Below are positions 44,840 to 57,931 of a stretch of 64,000 bases of DNA, one piece after another. The position numbers were made by a program, and so were the translations under genes. The notes under the pieces are model-generated. The model worked only from the letters and a program-made list of their open reading frames with translations. It had not been told where the DNA came from and ran no database searches. Source of the stretch: Stenotrophomonas maltophilia (GTDB lineage Bacteria; Pseudomonadota; Gammaproteobacteria; Xanthomonadales; Xanthomonadaceae); contig NZ_RXLZ01000013.1 in the NCBI RefSeq assembly GCF_003970865.1, forward strand, positions 1 through 64,000. The letters run 5' to 3'. Positions within the stretch are counted from its first letter, which is position 1; the number at the start of each line of letters is the position of its first letter.

Positions 44840-45928
44840 CTAGTCATCTTCCAATAGACGTGCAGCGGGATTTGTTGCCGCGCCGCCAGCCTGGAAGTAT
44901 CCGACAACACTCGATATCGATCGGTGCTCGGTCAGCTGCATGATCGCGGGCAGCGCCACGCCCTGGCGGCTGGCTTCGGTCACGAACCCGGACCTGAGGC
45001 TATGCCCGCCAAACTCCCCCTCCAGACCAGCCAGGCGCGCCCGCCGCTGCACGATCTCACCCACCGCAGCAGGGGACAGGGCAGGGCCGACGCGCTGCTT
45101 CCACAGCCGCCTGAAGATGGCCCCCTCGGTGACGCCTGAGACCTCCAACCAGTCCTGGAGGGCGAGGGCGGCCCTATCGAGCACCGGCTTATCCGGGGTC
45201 GAGGTGGCCGTAACCCCAGCCTGCTGGGTCTTGCTGTGCTCCAGCCGGTAGATATAGCCCGCCTCGCCAATCCGGCGCAGGTCGCGAAGGTCGGCCGCGG
45301 CGATCTCGCTGCGCCGGCGGCCGCCACTAGCGAACCCGAAGCAGAGTAAGGCGCGATCCCGAATTCCGTCCAGGCTGTTGTCGCAGGTGGCCAACATGGC
45401 CTCCAGCTCGGCCAGGGTAATCGCAGTCTTTTTGCGTGGGCGCTCGCCGCGCTTGACCGCGGCCCGCGCGGCGCGACTGAGCACGGTGCGGATCGCCGGC
45501 TGCTCGCAGGGATTGGTGGCTTGCTTGAGCCGGTGTGCGGTGGATAGCACAGCAACGCGATGCCGCACGGTAGCCAGCGTCCAAGGCCCAAGTTTGGCTT
45601 TCAGGCCGGCCGCCACCAAGGCCTGATCGACGGCCGGAGGCAGTTCCCAGGCCAATTCGCCGTCAGCCGACCGGCGCTGTACGTGGTCGACCACGAACTG
45701 CAGCACGGTGGCTTCGGGTACCGGCAAGGCCAACTCGATGCCGTAGCGCGCCGCATGCCAGCCGGCCCAGTAGCGCAGAGCGCTGCTGTAGCTGCGGGTA
45801 GTGTTCTCGGCCGCGGCTTCGGCCAGCAACTCGCGGACCGCATCGGCAGCCTGCTGGGCCAGTTGTTCGGGCAGCACCAAGCTGGTGGCAGTCGCCGCGA
45901 GCACAGGAATAGTAGAATTATCTTTCAT
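44840..45928 (-). CDS. tnpS: TnpS-like tyrosine recombinase of a Tn4651-type transposon (outer element)
   Basis: The 362-residue protein is a tyrosine recombinase with the Arg of box I in GFASGGRRRSEIAA (about residue 213), HxxR in GGHSLRSGFVTEA (about 306) and the nucleophile Tyr in SSVVGYFQAGG (about 345). Its N-terminal core-binding domain covers about 25-150. It is divergent from tnpT with 103 bp between starts, the arrangement of Tn4651/TnXax1-like transposons, in which TnpS and TnpT resolve cointegrates at the rst site between them. It belongs to the element that was later invaded. Confidence 0.85.
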   Translation of the reverse strand: MKDNSTIPVLAATATSLVLPEQLAQQAADAVRELLAEAAAENTTRSYSSALRYWAGWHAARYGIELALPVPEATVLQFVVDHVQRRSADGELAWELPPAVDQALVAAGLKAKLGPWTLATVRHRVAVLSTAHRLKQATNPCEQPAIRTVLSRAARAAVKRGERPRKKTAITLAELEAMLATCDNSLDGIRDRALLCFGFASGGRRRSEIAAADLRDLRRIGEAGYIYRLEHSKTQQAGVTATSTPDKPVLDRAALALQDWLEVSGVTEGAIFRRLWKQRVGPALSPAAVGEIVQRRARLAGLEGEFGGHSLRSGFVTEASRQGVALPAIMQLTEHRSISSVVGYFQAGGAATNPAARLLEDD

Positions 45929-45964
45929 ACTATGTAATGTATACTACGAATCGGAGCAGATACC

Positions 45965-45987
45965 CGCGATAATCATCACTTATCGCG
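45965..45987. promoter_or_regulatory. Candidate recombination core (rst/res) between tnpS and tnpT
   Basis: CGCGATAA and TTATCGCG are perfect 8-bp arms around a 7-nt spacer TCATCAC. Two inverted arms with a 6-8 nt crossover region is the core design of tyrosine recombinase sites. It lies midway between divergent tnpS and tnpT. A related core occurs at 60742-60764 in the inner transposon. Confidence 0.6.
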
Positions 45988-46031
45988 AGTACGTTATCAG
46001 CAGAGTAGGGTGCCAGTACAGGAGACTTCGC

Positions 46032-46282
46032 ATGGCCCGCGGCATCACCGAAACTGACGTCCATACCGCCGCTGACGAGTTGGTCGCCAAGGGCGAACGC
46101 CCAACCGTAGAGCGGATCCGGGCTCACTTGGGGACAGGCTCGCCGAACACGGTGACCCGCTGGCTGGAAACATGGTGGAATCGACTTGGCACGCGCCTGC
46201 AGCCAGCGCGTCCGGATCTGGAAGATGCGCCAGCGATGTTGGTAGAACTCGCCGGGCAATGGTGGGAGTTGGCGCTGAAGCA
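46032..46282 (+). pseudogene. tnpT: tnpT of outer transposon, 5' part (codons 1-83), interrupted by insertion
   Basis: From ATG 46032 (AGGAG upstream) the frame encodes MARGITETDVHTAADELV, a KfrA/TnpT-type DNA-binding domain (RPTVERIRAHLGTGSPNTVTRWL), up to Lys83 at AAG 46278. There the terminal repeat of the inner transposon begins, and a short false extension stops at 46328. The remainder of the gene, a coiled coil in the same frame, resumes at 63463. TnpT binds the rst site and helps TnpS. Confidence 0.88.
46278..46282 (+). repeat. 5-bp target-site duplication, left copy (AAGCA)
   Basis: AAGCA precedes the left terminal repeat and is found again at 63463-63467 directly after the right terminal repeat. 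Removing the element and one copy restores an open tnpT frame (A L K H A Q E S). Confidence 0.93.
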
Positions 46283-46336
46283 GAGGGTCGGCAGGGAATC
46301 GTTACGTACAGGGCCAAAAGCCACCTAAGCGATTGA
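46283..46336 (+). repeat. Left terminal inverted repeat of the 17-kb transposon
   Basis: It starts GAGGGTCGGCAGGGAATCG and matches the reverse complement of 63409-63462 at 43 of 54 positions, with a 17-bp perfect block (GGCAGGGAATCGTTACG) and an inner CTAA-N-CGATTGA match. TnpA ends 44 bp further in. Confidence 0.9.
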
Positions 46337-46379
46337 AACGCAATGATAATCACCTTGTCCCGGTAGCGGATCTCCCCAT

Positions 46380-49373
46380 CTATGGGGCGTGCTCAAGGAC
46401 TTTGGCGGTATAGCTCAGCGGCGCTACTTCCCTTTCAAGATCCAAGTGGTAATCGCCGAAGCGATTGATGTGGCTGGTCCGATAAGGCGACAGGCCGGCC
46501 AGGATCTCGGGCGTCAGTTCAATCCCCTCCTTCCGCATCTCAGCCAAGGTCCGGCTCATGCCTTCTACGTTGTGGAGGATGATCATGTTGGCGACCAGCT
46601 GGCTGTACTTGATGATCTTGCGCTGCTCGTGTTGGACGTTCTCAGCAATGATCCCCTGGCTGCCAAAGAACACCCATTTTACGAAGCCGTTGTACTCCTC
46701 GCTCTTGTTGGTCGCAGCATGGATCGTTTTCCGAATCTCGTTGTCATCGATGTAGCGCAGCAAGAACAGCGTTCGGACGGCCTTGCCAAGTTCCCGGAAG
46801 GCGAAGTACAGCTTGTTCTTCCGGCTGTAGGTGCCCAGCCGGCGCAGGATCGAGGACGCGGTGATCTTCCCCAAACGGATTGAGATCACGACCCGCAGCA
46901 TGTCGTGGAGATGGGTCGCGATCAGTTGCCAGTCGATGCTGTCTCCGAACAATGCCTGGATGTTCTTATAGGTTCTGCCAGGTTCGGGCCGGAAGAATGT
47001 CAGATCCTTGATGTTTCGTATCCTGGGCATCAGCTGGATGCCCAGCATGTGGGCCAAACCGAAGACCGGGTAGCTTTGGGCCTGCGTGTCGCCATGGACG
47101 ATCTCAGGCTGGATGTCGGAAGTGTTGGCCAGCAGGCCGTCGAGGATGTAGATGCCCTCGTGCACGCCACAGGGAATGAAGTGGCTGAACAGTGCCACGT
47201 ATTTGTCGGACACGTGGTAGTAGCCAATGCCGCCGTAGCCGCCGTAGCGGATGTGGTACTCCGACAACAGGTTGTCCTCGTAGACGCTCCATTTGGTGCC
47301 ATCTGCGGAGGCGCTCTTCCCGCTGCCCCAATAGCCCGGCAGGTCGAATTTGTTGTAGGTATTGATGACCTCCACGATGGCCTTCTCAAGCACATCCTCG
47401 GTCACGTATTTCAGGTTCAGCCAAGCAACCTGGCGCCGGCTGAAGCCCTTGATCGACCGCGCCGTCTGCGTCGGCCCCAGGTTGCAGCCATAGCAAAACA
47501 GCGTGGTGATCACCCGTCGAGGGAGATCTTCAACCTGGCTCTCGGTGCCGGCGATCGGACGGAAGAATCGGTGCAGATCCAGCCATCGGCTGGCGTCGAT
47601 CAGGACATCGACGATGCTGGATTCCGGGAGCCGTTCGGCGATGAGGCGATCCACGGTGGTAATCGCGCTGGAGACTTCGGCGCGTTGCCCCTTCCGCAGC
47701 ACCAGGCGCCCCTCCAGGATGTCCGCATGCACGTTCTCCGGGAAACGCGCGTCGACCTCGTCGGCCAGGGAGGTCAATTGTGCGCGTAACCCTGCCACGA
47801 ACGACTCGGCGTCGGTGGGCAGGCCTGACACCTGACCATAGGCTTCCAGCTCCTGGGCCAAGGTGGCTTCATCGACCAGCTGCTCGCGGTAGTCATCAAA
47901 CCGTTCGCTGCTGGGAATGAAGAGATCTCCGGACTTCAGCTCGTCTTTGACCTGCACCAGCACGGCCAGCTCGAAGTACTTACGGTGCATCCAGCCGGCG
48001 CCTGCCGCGCTGGCCCGCTTGCCAAACACGTGCTGACGCCAGAGCTTGGACATCCAGTCAAAATCCTTCTCCGGGTCCAGGCCGAGGGAAGCAACCTCGA
48101 TCAACTCACGCCGTTGGTTGCGCAGTGACAGCACGGCCGCGATCAACGGCTCCATGCCGGCGTCGTGGCTGGTTGCCCGTAGATTCATCAGCTCCAGCCC
48201 ATTGAACAGCAGCGGCCTGACCGCGCCGTAGGGCTGCAGCATGAAAGGCAGGTAGTTTTTCCCTGCATAGGCCATATGTTCTTCGCATTCGGCCAGCAAG
48301 GTCGATACTTCCGCTTCCAGGCTGTTGTCGATGGCATCCACGCGCTGACTATCGCTGCCGTCGAGCTGATAGGCCTGCAGGATTTCCTTGAGCTGGCCGA
48401 TGAGGAAGTCGGCCCGCTTGGCATGTTCGAGCTGGTAGGCCAGCAGCTTCTGCTGGGCCGTGTTCTCCAGCCCGCGCACCTGCTTGATGAACAACTCGGC
48501 TGCATCATCCAGCGTCTTGGCATGCTGGGCGCGAATGAAGATGGTGGCCAGCGCATAGCGCTTGTCCGGAGCCAATTCGGCCAGCTCGCTGGCGTCATAG
48601 GCCCGAGCCATTGCACGGAATTGCTTGAGCTTGGGCACCGGCACATCGATGGGAGGCAGCTGGTCGGCCAGCTGCTGCAGCATGCGGATGTGCTGCAGAT
48701 AAAAACGAACTTCCTTGTTGGTCGGCCGGCCAGGCTCGCGCTTGAGTGAGTGCCAGCCAGTAAATCTGGAGCCTTCCGGTGCGCGCAGCAATTCGTCAAT
48801 GAGCGTGCGCGTTGCGGGCGTCAGCGCGTGACTGATGCTGCGGTAGTACCCCAGATTGACCCTCTCACGCGCGCCAATGGCGGCCAGCTCCAGGGTGCGG
48901 AAGCCTGGCAGTTCGTAGCGGTGGTGCACCAGCTCTTCGAGCAGGACGTTCACGATGTCCGGGATGGTGTGCTTGGTCTGGGCTGCTCCGGTGGCCACCG
49001 TGTCCAGCCAGGCCAAGCCTGATTTGTCCAAGGGACGTACCCCAATGAACTTCCGAAGCTGCGGCATATGCCGGCGCTGGCTGCCGGAGGCGTCGTAGCG
49101 TTCGAGCTGGTCGGTGTCCAATACGCGCCCGAGTCGGGCGGCCTTGGCGATGTGCTTCCGGATCCGCTCGGGCACTTCGGCCAACACCGTGAAGTAACCC
49201 AGGCGCTGGAAGAGCTTGAGATGAATCAGTACCGCCAGCTGCGGTCCCGGCTGGGTGGTCAGCTGCTTGGCGAATGCAATCTCAGCGGCGGTCGGAGTGT
49301 AGATCTCCTCCAGTTCCTTGGCGGTGGGATCAGGCTTCAGTCGCGGGTAGGCGGTCTCGTGAAGGGTAGCCAT
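46380..49373 (-). CDS. tnpA: Tn3-family transposase TnpA
   Basis: The 997-residue protein is full length for Tn3-family transposases and reads toward the left end. The C-terminal catalytic domain has the DDE set: Asp in KSASADGTKWSVY, Asp in EIVHGDTQAQSYPVFGLAHM and Glu in NKSEEYNGFVKWVFFG, plus GYGGIGYYHVSDKYVALFSH. The N-terminal region (TAAEIAFAKQLTTQPGPQLA) matches the DUF4158 domain. Its start MATLHETAYPRLKPD is at ATG 49373. It should be active, since the element has clean ends and a target duplication. Confidence 0.94.
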   Translation of the reverse strand: MATLHETAYPRLKPDPTAKELEEIYTPTAAEIAFAKQLTTQPGPQLAVLIHLKLFQRLGYFTVLAEVPERIRKHIAKAARLGRVLDTDQLERYDASGSQRRHMPQLRKFIGVRPLDKSGLAWLDTVATGAAQTKHTIPDIVNVLLEELVHHRYELPGFRTLELAAIGARERVNLGYYRSISHALTPATRTLIDELLRAPEGSRFTGWHSLKREPGRPTNKEVRFYLQHIRMLQQLADQLPPIDVPVPKLKQFRAMARAYDASELAELAPDKRYALATIFIRAQHAKTLDDAAELFIKQVRGLENTAQQKLLAYQLEHAKRADFLIGQLKEILQAYQLDGSDSQRVDAIDNSLEAEVSTLLAECEEHMAYAGKNYLPFMLQPYGAVRPLLFNGLELMNLRATSHDAGMEPLIAAVLSLRNQRRELIEVASLGLDPEKDFDWMSKLWRQHVFGKRASAAGAGWMHRKYFELAVLVQVKDELKSGDLFIPSSERFDDYREQLVDEATLAQELEAYGQVSGLPTDAESFVAGLRAQLTSLADEVDARFPENVHADILEGRLVLRKGQRAEVSSAITTVDRLIAERLPESSIVDVLIDASRWLDLHRFFRPIAGTESQVEDLPRRVITTLFCYGCNLGPTQTARSIKGFSRRQVAWLNLKYVTEDVLEKAIVEVINTYNKFDLPGYWGSGKSASADGTKWSVYEDNLLSEYHIRYGGYGGIGYYHVSDKYVALFSHFIPCGVHEGIYILDGLLANTSDIQPEIVHGDTQAQSYPVFGLAHMLGIQLMPRIRNIKDLTFFRPEPGRTYKNIQALFGDSIDWQLIATHLHDMLRVVISIRLGKITASSILRRLGTYSRKNKLYFAFRELGKAVRTLFLLRYIDDNEIRKTIHAATNKSEEYNGFVKWVFFGSQGIIAENVQHEQRKIIKYSQLVANMIILHNVEGMSRTLAEMRKEGIELTPEILAGLSPYRTSHINRFGDYHLDLEREVAPLSYTAKVLEHAP

Positions 49374-49396
49374 TGGATCCGAAGGTTATGAGGGGA

Positions 49397-50668
49397 TCAA
49401 TCCCAGTGCCGGCCATCGTCTGTATTGAGAGACGCTTCCAGGAAACACTGGTGCGTATCGGCCATGCGGTGCATGTCATCGAGCAACGTGGCCAGGATTT
49501 CATCCAGATCCCGGTCGGGATCGGTGGGAGCTGTCAACCGGTACTCGCTGCTGGCGGTGTTCAGCCGCACAGCCTGGAACGGGGCCAAGCAGATCTCTTC
49601 GATTCGCCCCCGGGCCTTGGCCGCGCCGCGGCCGGCGCGGGCAAACGGGGTCAGCACCATGCGCAGGCGCAGCTGCAGGGCAGATTTTCCCTCGGGCGCC
49701 GGCAGCGCCATCGTCGGAGCTGGCGAGGTTGGGCTGGGCAGGCTCGCTTCAATGCGATCCCGGGCGAACGGGTCACGCCCGTCCAGATAACGCATGGCCG
49801 ACTGCACATCGCGCCAGCCCACGTACTCCATCAGCGCCTTCATGTCCCAGCCTTGGTCGTTGGCCCAGCTGGCAAAGCCGCGGCGCAGCGAATGGCTGCT
49901 GTGGAGCCCAGCATCGGCAAAACCAGCACTGGCCAGCAACTCACGCAGCAGGCGCACCAAGCTGTTGGGATGCAGGCCTTCGGCGCTCACCTGGCCCCAT
50001 TGGCTGACCGCCCGAAATACCGGCCCTTCTTGCAGGCCGGCCGCCTGCAGCCACACCTGGGTCGCCTCCACCGGACACAATCGCGACAACGCCGGCACCT
50101 TGTAGGTGACGCCGGCCGCCTGCCGATCGCCCTTGCTGCGCGGAAGGAAGCAGGTCATCCCCTGTCCCGGCACCAGCGTGAGATGGGCCACGTCCAGACG
50201 CAGCAGTTCATCGCCGCGGAAGCCACGCCAGAATCCGAGCAGCACCAACGCTCGGTCCCGTTGGTGGCGCAGCGCCGCCGCTCCGTCGCCCCGCGCCTGT
50301 GCCGCAGCGATCGCTGCAGCCAACCAGTCATCGAGTTCGACCAGCCGCCGAATCTGGAGCGGCGCGGCTTGCTTGACCTGGCCCGGGTGCAGGGTTTTGA
50401 TGCCTTTGAGCACCTTGCGCACCAGCGGCGACCGGGTCGGGTCGACAAAGCCGTGGTCGCGGTGCCAGGAGGCAATGGCGGCCAGCCGGTGGCGAAGGGT
50501 GCTGGTGGCCAAGGTCTGCGCATAGGCGGCCAGGTACCGCGCCACGCTGTCAGGTGTGGCTGGGAGGTGGCCTTGCCACTCAACCTCAAAGTGCCGCAGC
50601 GCCGACGCATAGCTGCGCACCGTGTTCTGGCGCGTGGCCGCATCGAGGTAGCGGTCCAGTTCGGTCAC
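49397..50668 (-). CDS. Tyrosine recombinase coupled to the MerR gene
   Basis: From GTG 50668 the protein has 423 residues. It has an N-terminal core-binding domain (TVRSYASALRHFEVEWQGHL), Arg of box I (GFWRGFRGDELLRLDV), HxLRR (HSSHSLRRGFASWA) and Tyr (AMRYLDGRDPF). A further C-terminal tail of about 110 residues is unusual for simple integrases. The GTGA overlap with the merR stop argues for GTG 50668 instead of ATG 50722 inside merR. It is next to tnpA and is likely the resolution recombinase (TnpS counterpart) of the inner transposon, working with the distant tnpT-like gene. Confidence 0.82.
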   Translation of the reverse strand: MTELDRYLDAATRQNTVRSYASALRHFEVEWQGHLPATPDSVARYLAAYAQTLATSTLRHRLAAIASWHRDHGFVDPTRSPLVRKVLKGIKTLHPGQVKQAAPLQIRRLVELDDWLAAAIAAAQARGDGAAALRHQRDRALVLLGFWRGFRGDELLRLDVAHLTLVPGQGMTCFLPRSKGDRQAAGVTYKVPALSRLCPVEATQVWLQAAGLQEGPVFRAVSQWGQVSAEGLHPNSLVRLLRELLASAGFADAGLHSSHSLRRGFASWANDQGWDMKALMEYVGWRDVQSAMRYLDGRDPFARDRIEASLPSPTSPAPTMALPAPEGKSALQLRLRMVLTPFARAGRGAAKARGRIEEICLAPFQAVRLNTASSEYRLTAPTDPDRDLDEILATLLDDMHRMADTHQCFLEASLNTDDGRHWD

Positions 50669-51078
50669 TGGCGCGTGGCCTCCACCGAGGCCGGCTGTCG
50701 CAGCGTTGACAGGATGGTGCATTCTGCCCGCTGACCGCCGTGGCAACTGGCAATCACCCGTTCCAGCTCGCTGGCCATGCGCTGAAGGTCAGCCATGCGC
50801 GCCCGCACGTCGGTCAGATGGCTGCGGGCCAGCCGATCCACGTCCCCGCACGAAAGCTCCTCATCGCCGGCCAGCTGCAGCAGGCTGCGGACCTCTTCCA
50901 GACTGAAACCCAGATCCCGGCCACGCGCAATGAAGCGCAGCCGCTCGATGTCGGCCGGGCCATAGACCCGGTACCCATTGCCTGAGCGCCCAGGGCGCGG
51001 CAATAGGCCGATCCGCTCGTAATAGCGGATGGTCTCCAGATGGCACCCGCTGGCGTCGGCAGCCTCACTGATTTTCAT
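50665..51078 (-). CDS. MerR-family metal-responsive regulator (CadR/PbrR/ZntR-like)
   Basis: From ATG 51078 the protein has 137 residues: MKISEAADASGCHLETIRYYERIGL is a MerR helix-turn-helix, followed by a dimer coiled coil with Cys in DEELSCGDVD and a metal loop ASCHGGQRAECTIL with two Cys. This Cys arrangement matches Cd/Pb/Zn sensors. It is divergent from the cation-efflux operon, with a MerR-type promoter between (51090-51120). Its stop overlaps the recombinase start, so metal status could influence the recombinase through shared transcription if it autoregulates. Confidence 0.9.
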   Translation of the reverse strand: MKISEAADASGCHLETIRYYERIGLLPRPGRSGNGYRVYGPADIERLRFIARGRDLGFSLEEVRSLLQLAGDEELSCGDVDRLARSHLTDVRARMADLQRMASELERVIASCHGGQRAECTILSTLRQPASVEATRQ

Positions 51079-51089
51079 TCGTAGTACGC

Positions 51090-51120
51090 TTGACTCCGTA
51101 GTAGCTACGGACTTTACCCT
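51090..51120 (+). promoter_or_regulatory. MerR-type metal-inducible promoter/operator of the efflux operon
   Basis: A -35 TTGACT (51090-51095) is separated by 19 bp from a weak -10 TACCCT (51115-51120). The spacer holds the palindrome CCGTAG-TAG-CTACGG. An overlong spacer with a central dyad is the signature of MerR-activated promoters such as those of cadA and pbr. The efflux transcript would start about 60 bp before ATG 51184. Confidence 0.8.
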
Positions 51121-51183
51121 CACCGGCTGTGTCATGCCAGCGGCCCGCCCGGGCCCGGCTTCCCTGCGAATGGAGATGTTCCG

Positions 51184-51801
51184 ATGAGTGATTGCGGCTG
51201 CCACCACGAGGCTAAGAACGCGCAGGAGCGGCGCGTCCTCTGGATCGCCCTGGCGTTGAACGCGGCGATGGCCGTGATCGGCGGCATCGCCGGCTGGGTT
51301 GCTCATTCCACTGGCCTACTGGCCGACGCTCTGGACATGCTGTCCGATGCCACCGCCTATGCCATTGGCTTGGTCGCTATCGGGCGCACGGCGCGCTTCA
51401 AGGCCAATGCCGCGTGGGTCAGCGGCAGCGTGCTGCTTGTGCTGGGTGTGGGCGTGTTGGTCGAGGTCGGCCGCCGCGTAATGTTCGGTGCCGAGCCGGT
51501 CAGCGGCTGGATGATTGGCACCGCCCTGCTGTCGCTGGTGGTAAACGTGACGGTACTGCGCATGCTGGCGCCGCTGAAGTCCGGCGAGGTGCATCTGCGG
51601 GCGACCTGGCTGTTCACCCGGGCTGATGTGGTCGCCAATGTTGGCGTAATCCTGGCGGGCCTCCTGGTGTGGTGGCTGGCCAGCCCGTACCCAGATTTCG
51701 TGATCGGCGCCCTGATCGGCCTGTATGTGATCAAGGAAGCCTTCGAGATCTTGGGTGATGCCCGCCGGGCACGTGCCGACGCGCGCAAGACGGCTGCATG
51801 A
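51184..51801 (+). CDS. CDF-family cation transporter lacking the cytoplasmic domain
   Basis: The 205-residue protein has six helices. Its metal residues are in helix 2 (LLADALDMLSDATAYAIGL), with Asp pairs at CDF positions. Helix 5 reads TRADVVANVGVILAG, where the usual first His is replaced. The N-terminus is metal-binding (MSDCGCHHE). It ends right after helix 6, so the C-terminal dimerisation domain of typical CDF proteins (about 80-100 residues) is absent. A separate gene at the end of the operon (57638) looks like that domain. It probably exports Cd, Zn or Pb from cytoplasm to periplasm. Confidence 0.88.
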   Translation: MSDCGCHHEAKNAQERRVLWIALALNAAMAVIGGIAGWVAHSTGLLADALDMLSDATAYAIGLVAIGRTARFKANAAWVSGSVLLVLGVGVLVEVGRRVMFGAEPVSGWMIGTALLSLVVNVTVLRMLAPLKSGEVHLRATWLFTRADVVANVGVILAGLLVWWLASPYPDFVIGALIGLYVIKEAFEILGDARRARADARKTAA

Positions 51802-52154
51802 CCAGGCTTGGCCGGCTGGGTTCTGGCCTGCGCTGGCTCCTGCTGGCGCACTTGGCCGTGGGCCTGGTGGCGCAGCCGGTGCTGGCACTGGTCGGCGAGC
51901 TGCATGCCCAGACCCATCTGGCCGCTGCCGACCGTGGCCCGGCAGTGGCGCCACCAGCTGCCGAGCGTGGCGTAGACGTCGCCCTGCATCGGCTTCAGCA
52001 GCTGGTGCTGTGTTGCAGCCAAGCCGCGCCGGCCCCTGAGATCCTGCTGGCCGTGGCGGACATCGGCCGGTATTTGCACGCGCTGGACGCCGATACGCCC
52101 CGGTATCCGCCCGCGCACCTGATCGCGCCGTTCCGACCGCCGATCGCAGGGTGA
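51798..52154 (+). CDS. Small periplasmic CzcI-like protein
   Basis: The 118-residue protein starts in an ATGA overlap and has an N-terminal signal-like helix (GLRWLLLAHLAVGLVAQPVLA). Its mature part has a CC pair (LVLCCSQAAPAP) and a C-terminal Pro-rich segment. Small exported proteins in this place before czcC are called CzcI. No conserved domain is evident, so the name rests on context. Confidence 0.6.
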   Translation: MTRLGRLGSGLRWLLLAHLAVGLVAQPVLALVGELHAQTHLAAADRGPAVAPPAAERGVDVALHRLQQLVLCCSQAAPAPEILLAVADIGRYLHALDADTPRYPPAHLIAPFRPPIAG

Positions 52155-52210
52155 GGTCGGCTGGCATGCGCCGGCGCCCTGTCGATATCGAGAACCTTCG
52201 GAGTACTTCC

Positions 52211-53487
52211 ATGCATGTGCGATTGGCGGCTATAGCCGCATGGCTGCTGTTGGGCGGCGCGGTGACGACGCCGGCGGCGGCGGCCGAATTGATGACTTTG
52301 GACGACGCGTTCGCGCGTGTGGCCCAAACCCACCCCGAGCTGCGCCTGGTCGATGCGCGGGCCACCGTGCTCGCTGCCGAGCGCGATCAGGCCATGCAGC
52401 GCCCACCGTGGACGGTCGGTGCCGAGGTCGAAAATGCATTGGGCACGGGCGTGGCCCGTGGTCTGGACAGCGCCGAGCTGACCTTGAGCCTGAGCTCGGT
52501 CCTGGAGCGCGGCGGCAAGCTCGATGCGCGCCGAACCCTGGCCCAAAGCCGGATTGATGCGCTGGCCGTGCACCGGGAGACCGGCCGGCTGGACCTGCTC
52601 GCCGAGACGGCGCAGCGCTATCTGGCCGTCGTTGGCGCCGACCGTCAACGCCGGCTGGCGGACGTGGATGTCGGCCAGCGCCAGCGGACCGTGGCGGCCG
52701 CCCGGCAGCGCCTGCAGGCCGGTGCTTCGCCCGAATCGGTGGTACTCACCGCGCAGGCAGCGCTGGCGCGGGCCGAGCTGACCCGTGATCGGGCCGATCA
52801 GCAGCGAATCGCCGCTCGTCAGCATCTGGCCGCACTGTGGGGCGAACGTGCTCCCAGCTTCGAGGTGGCCGCGGCCGATCCCAGGGTCTTGCCGGCGATC
52901 GCGTCCATGCAGACGTTGGCCGAGGAGCTGGAGCGGACTCCGGAACTGGCGCAGTTTGCCGACGCCCGTCGGATCGCGCAGGCACGACTGCAGCTGGCGC
53001 GTTCGGCGGCCTCGTCGGACCTGTCCTGGCAGCTCGGTGTGCGCCGCCTGCAGGAGTCCGACGACACCGCGTTGGTGGCCAGCCTGTCCATGCCGCTGGG
53101 CAGCCGTAGCCGCGCGCAGCCGGAAATCCGCGCCGGCGAAGCCGAGCTGGAAGTCCTGACGATCGAGCGCGAGGCCAAGGGCCTGTCGCTGTATTCCACC
53201 TTGGTCGAGGCCCATGGCCGCTACACCGTGGCGCAGGCCGAAGTGGCACGGCTGCAAGGCGACGTGCTGCCGAAGCTGGCCCGGGCTGAGCAGGCCGCCG
53301 AGCGCGCCTATCGAGCCGGCGCGATCAGCTACCTGGAATGGGCCCAGTTGCAGTCCGAACGCACGGCCATGGCCCAGCAGCAGCTGGACGTGGCGCTCGA
53401 TGCGCAGCGCGCCCTGATCGAAATTCAACGACTGACCGGCCAGGCGCTTGTCACGCCGCCGGCGGCCGCTTCCACCGGAGAGACCCC

Positions 53488-53491
<4 letters not shown>
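52211..53491 (+). CDS. czcC: CzcC-type outer-membrane factor (TolC family)
   Basis: From ATG 52211 (MHVRLAAIAAWLLLGG) a signal peptide ends near AAAAE, followed by two OEP repeats rich in coiled coil (LTLDDAFARVAQTHPELRLV-like start, ERAYRAGAISYLEWAQLQSE near the end). With CzcB and CzcA it forms a trans-envelope channel that expels divalent metals. The frame from 52151 would add 20 charged residues before the signal, so 52211 is chosen. It overlaps czcB by ATGA. Confidence 0.9.
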
Positions 53492-57916
<4,425 letters not shown>

Positions 57917-57931
57917 TCGCAGCCACTGGCT

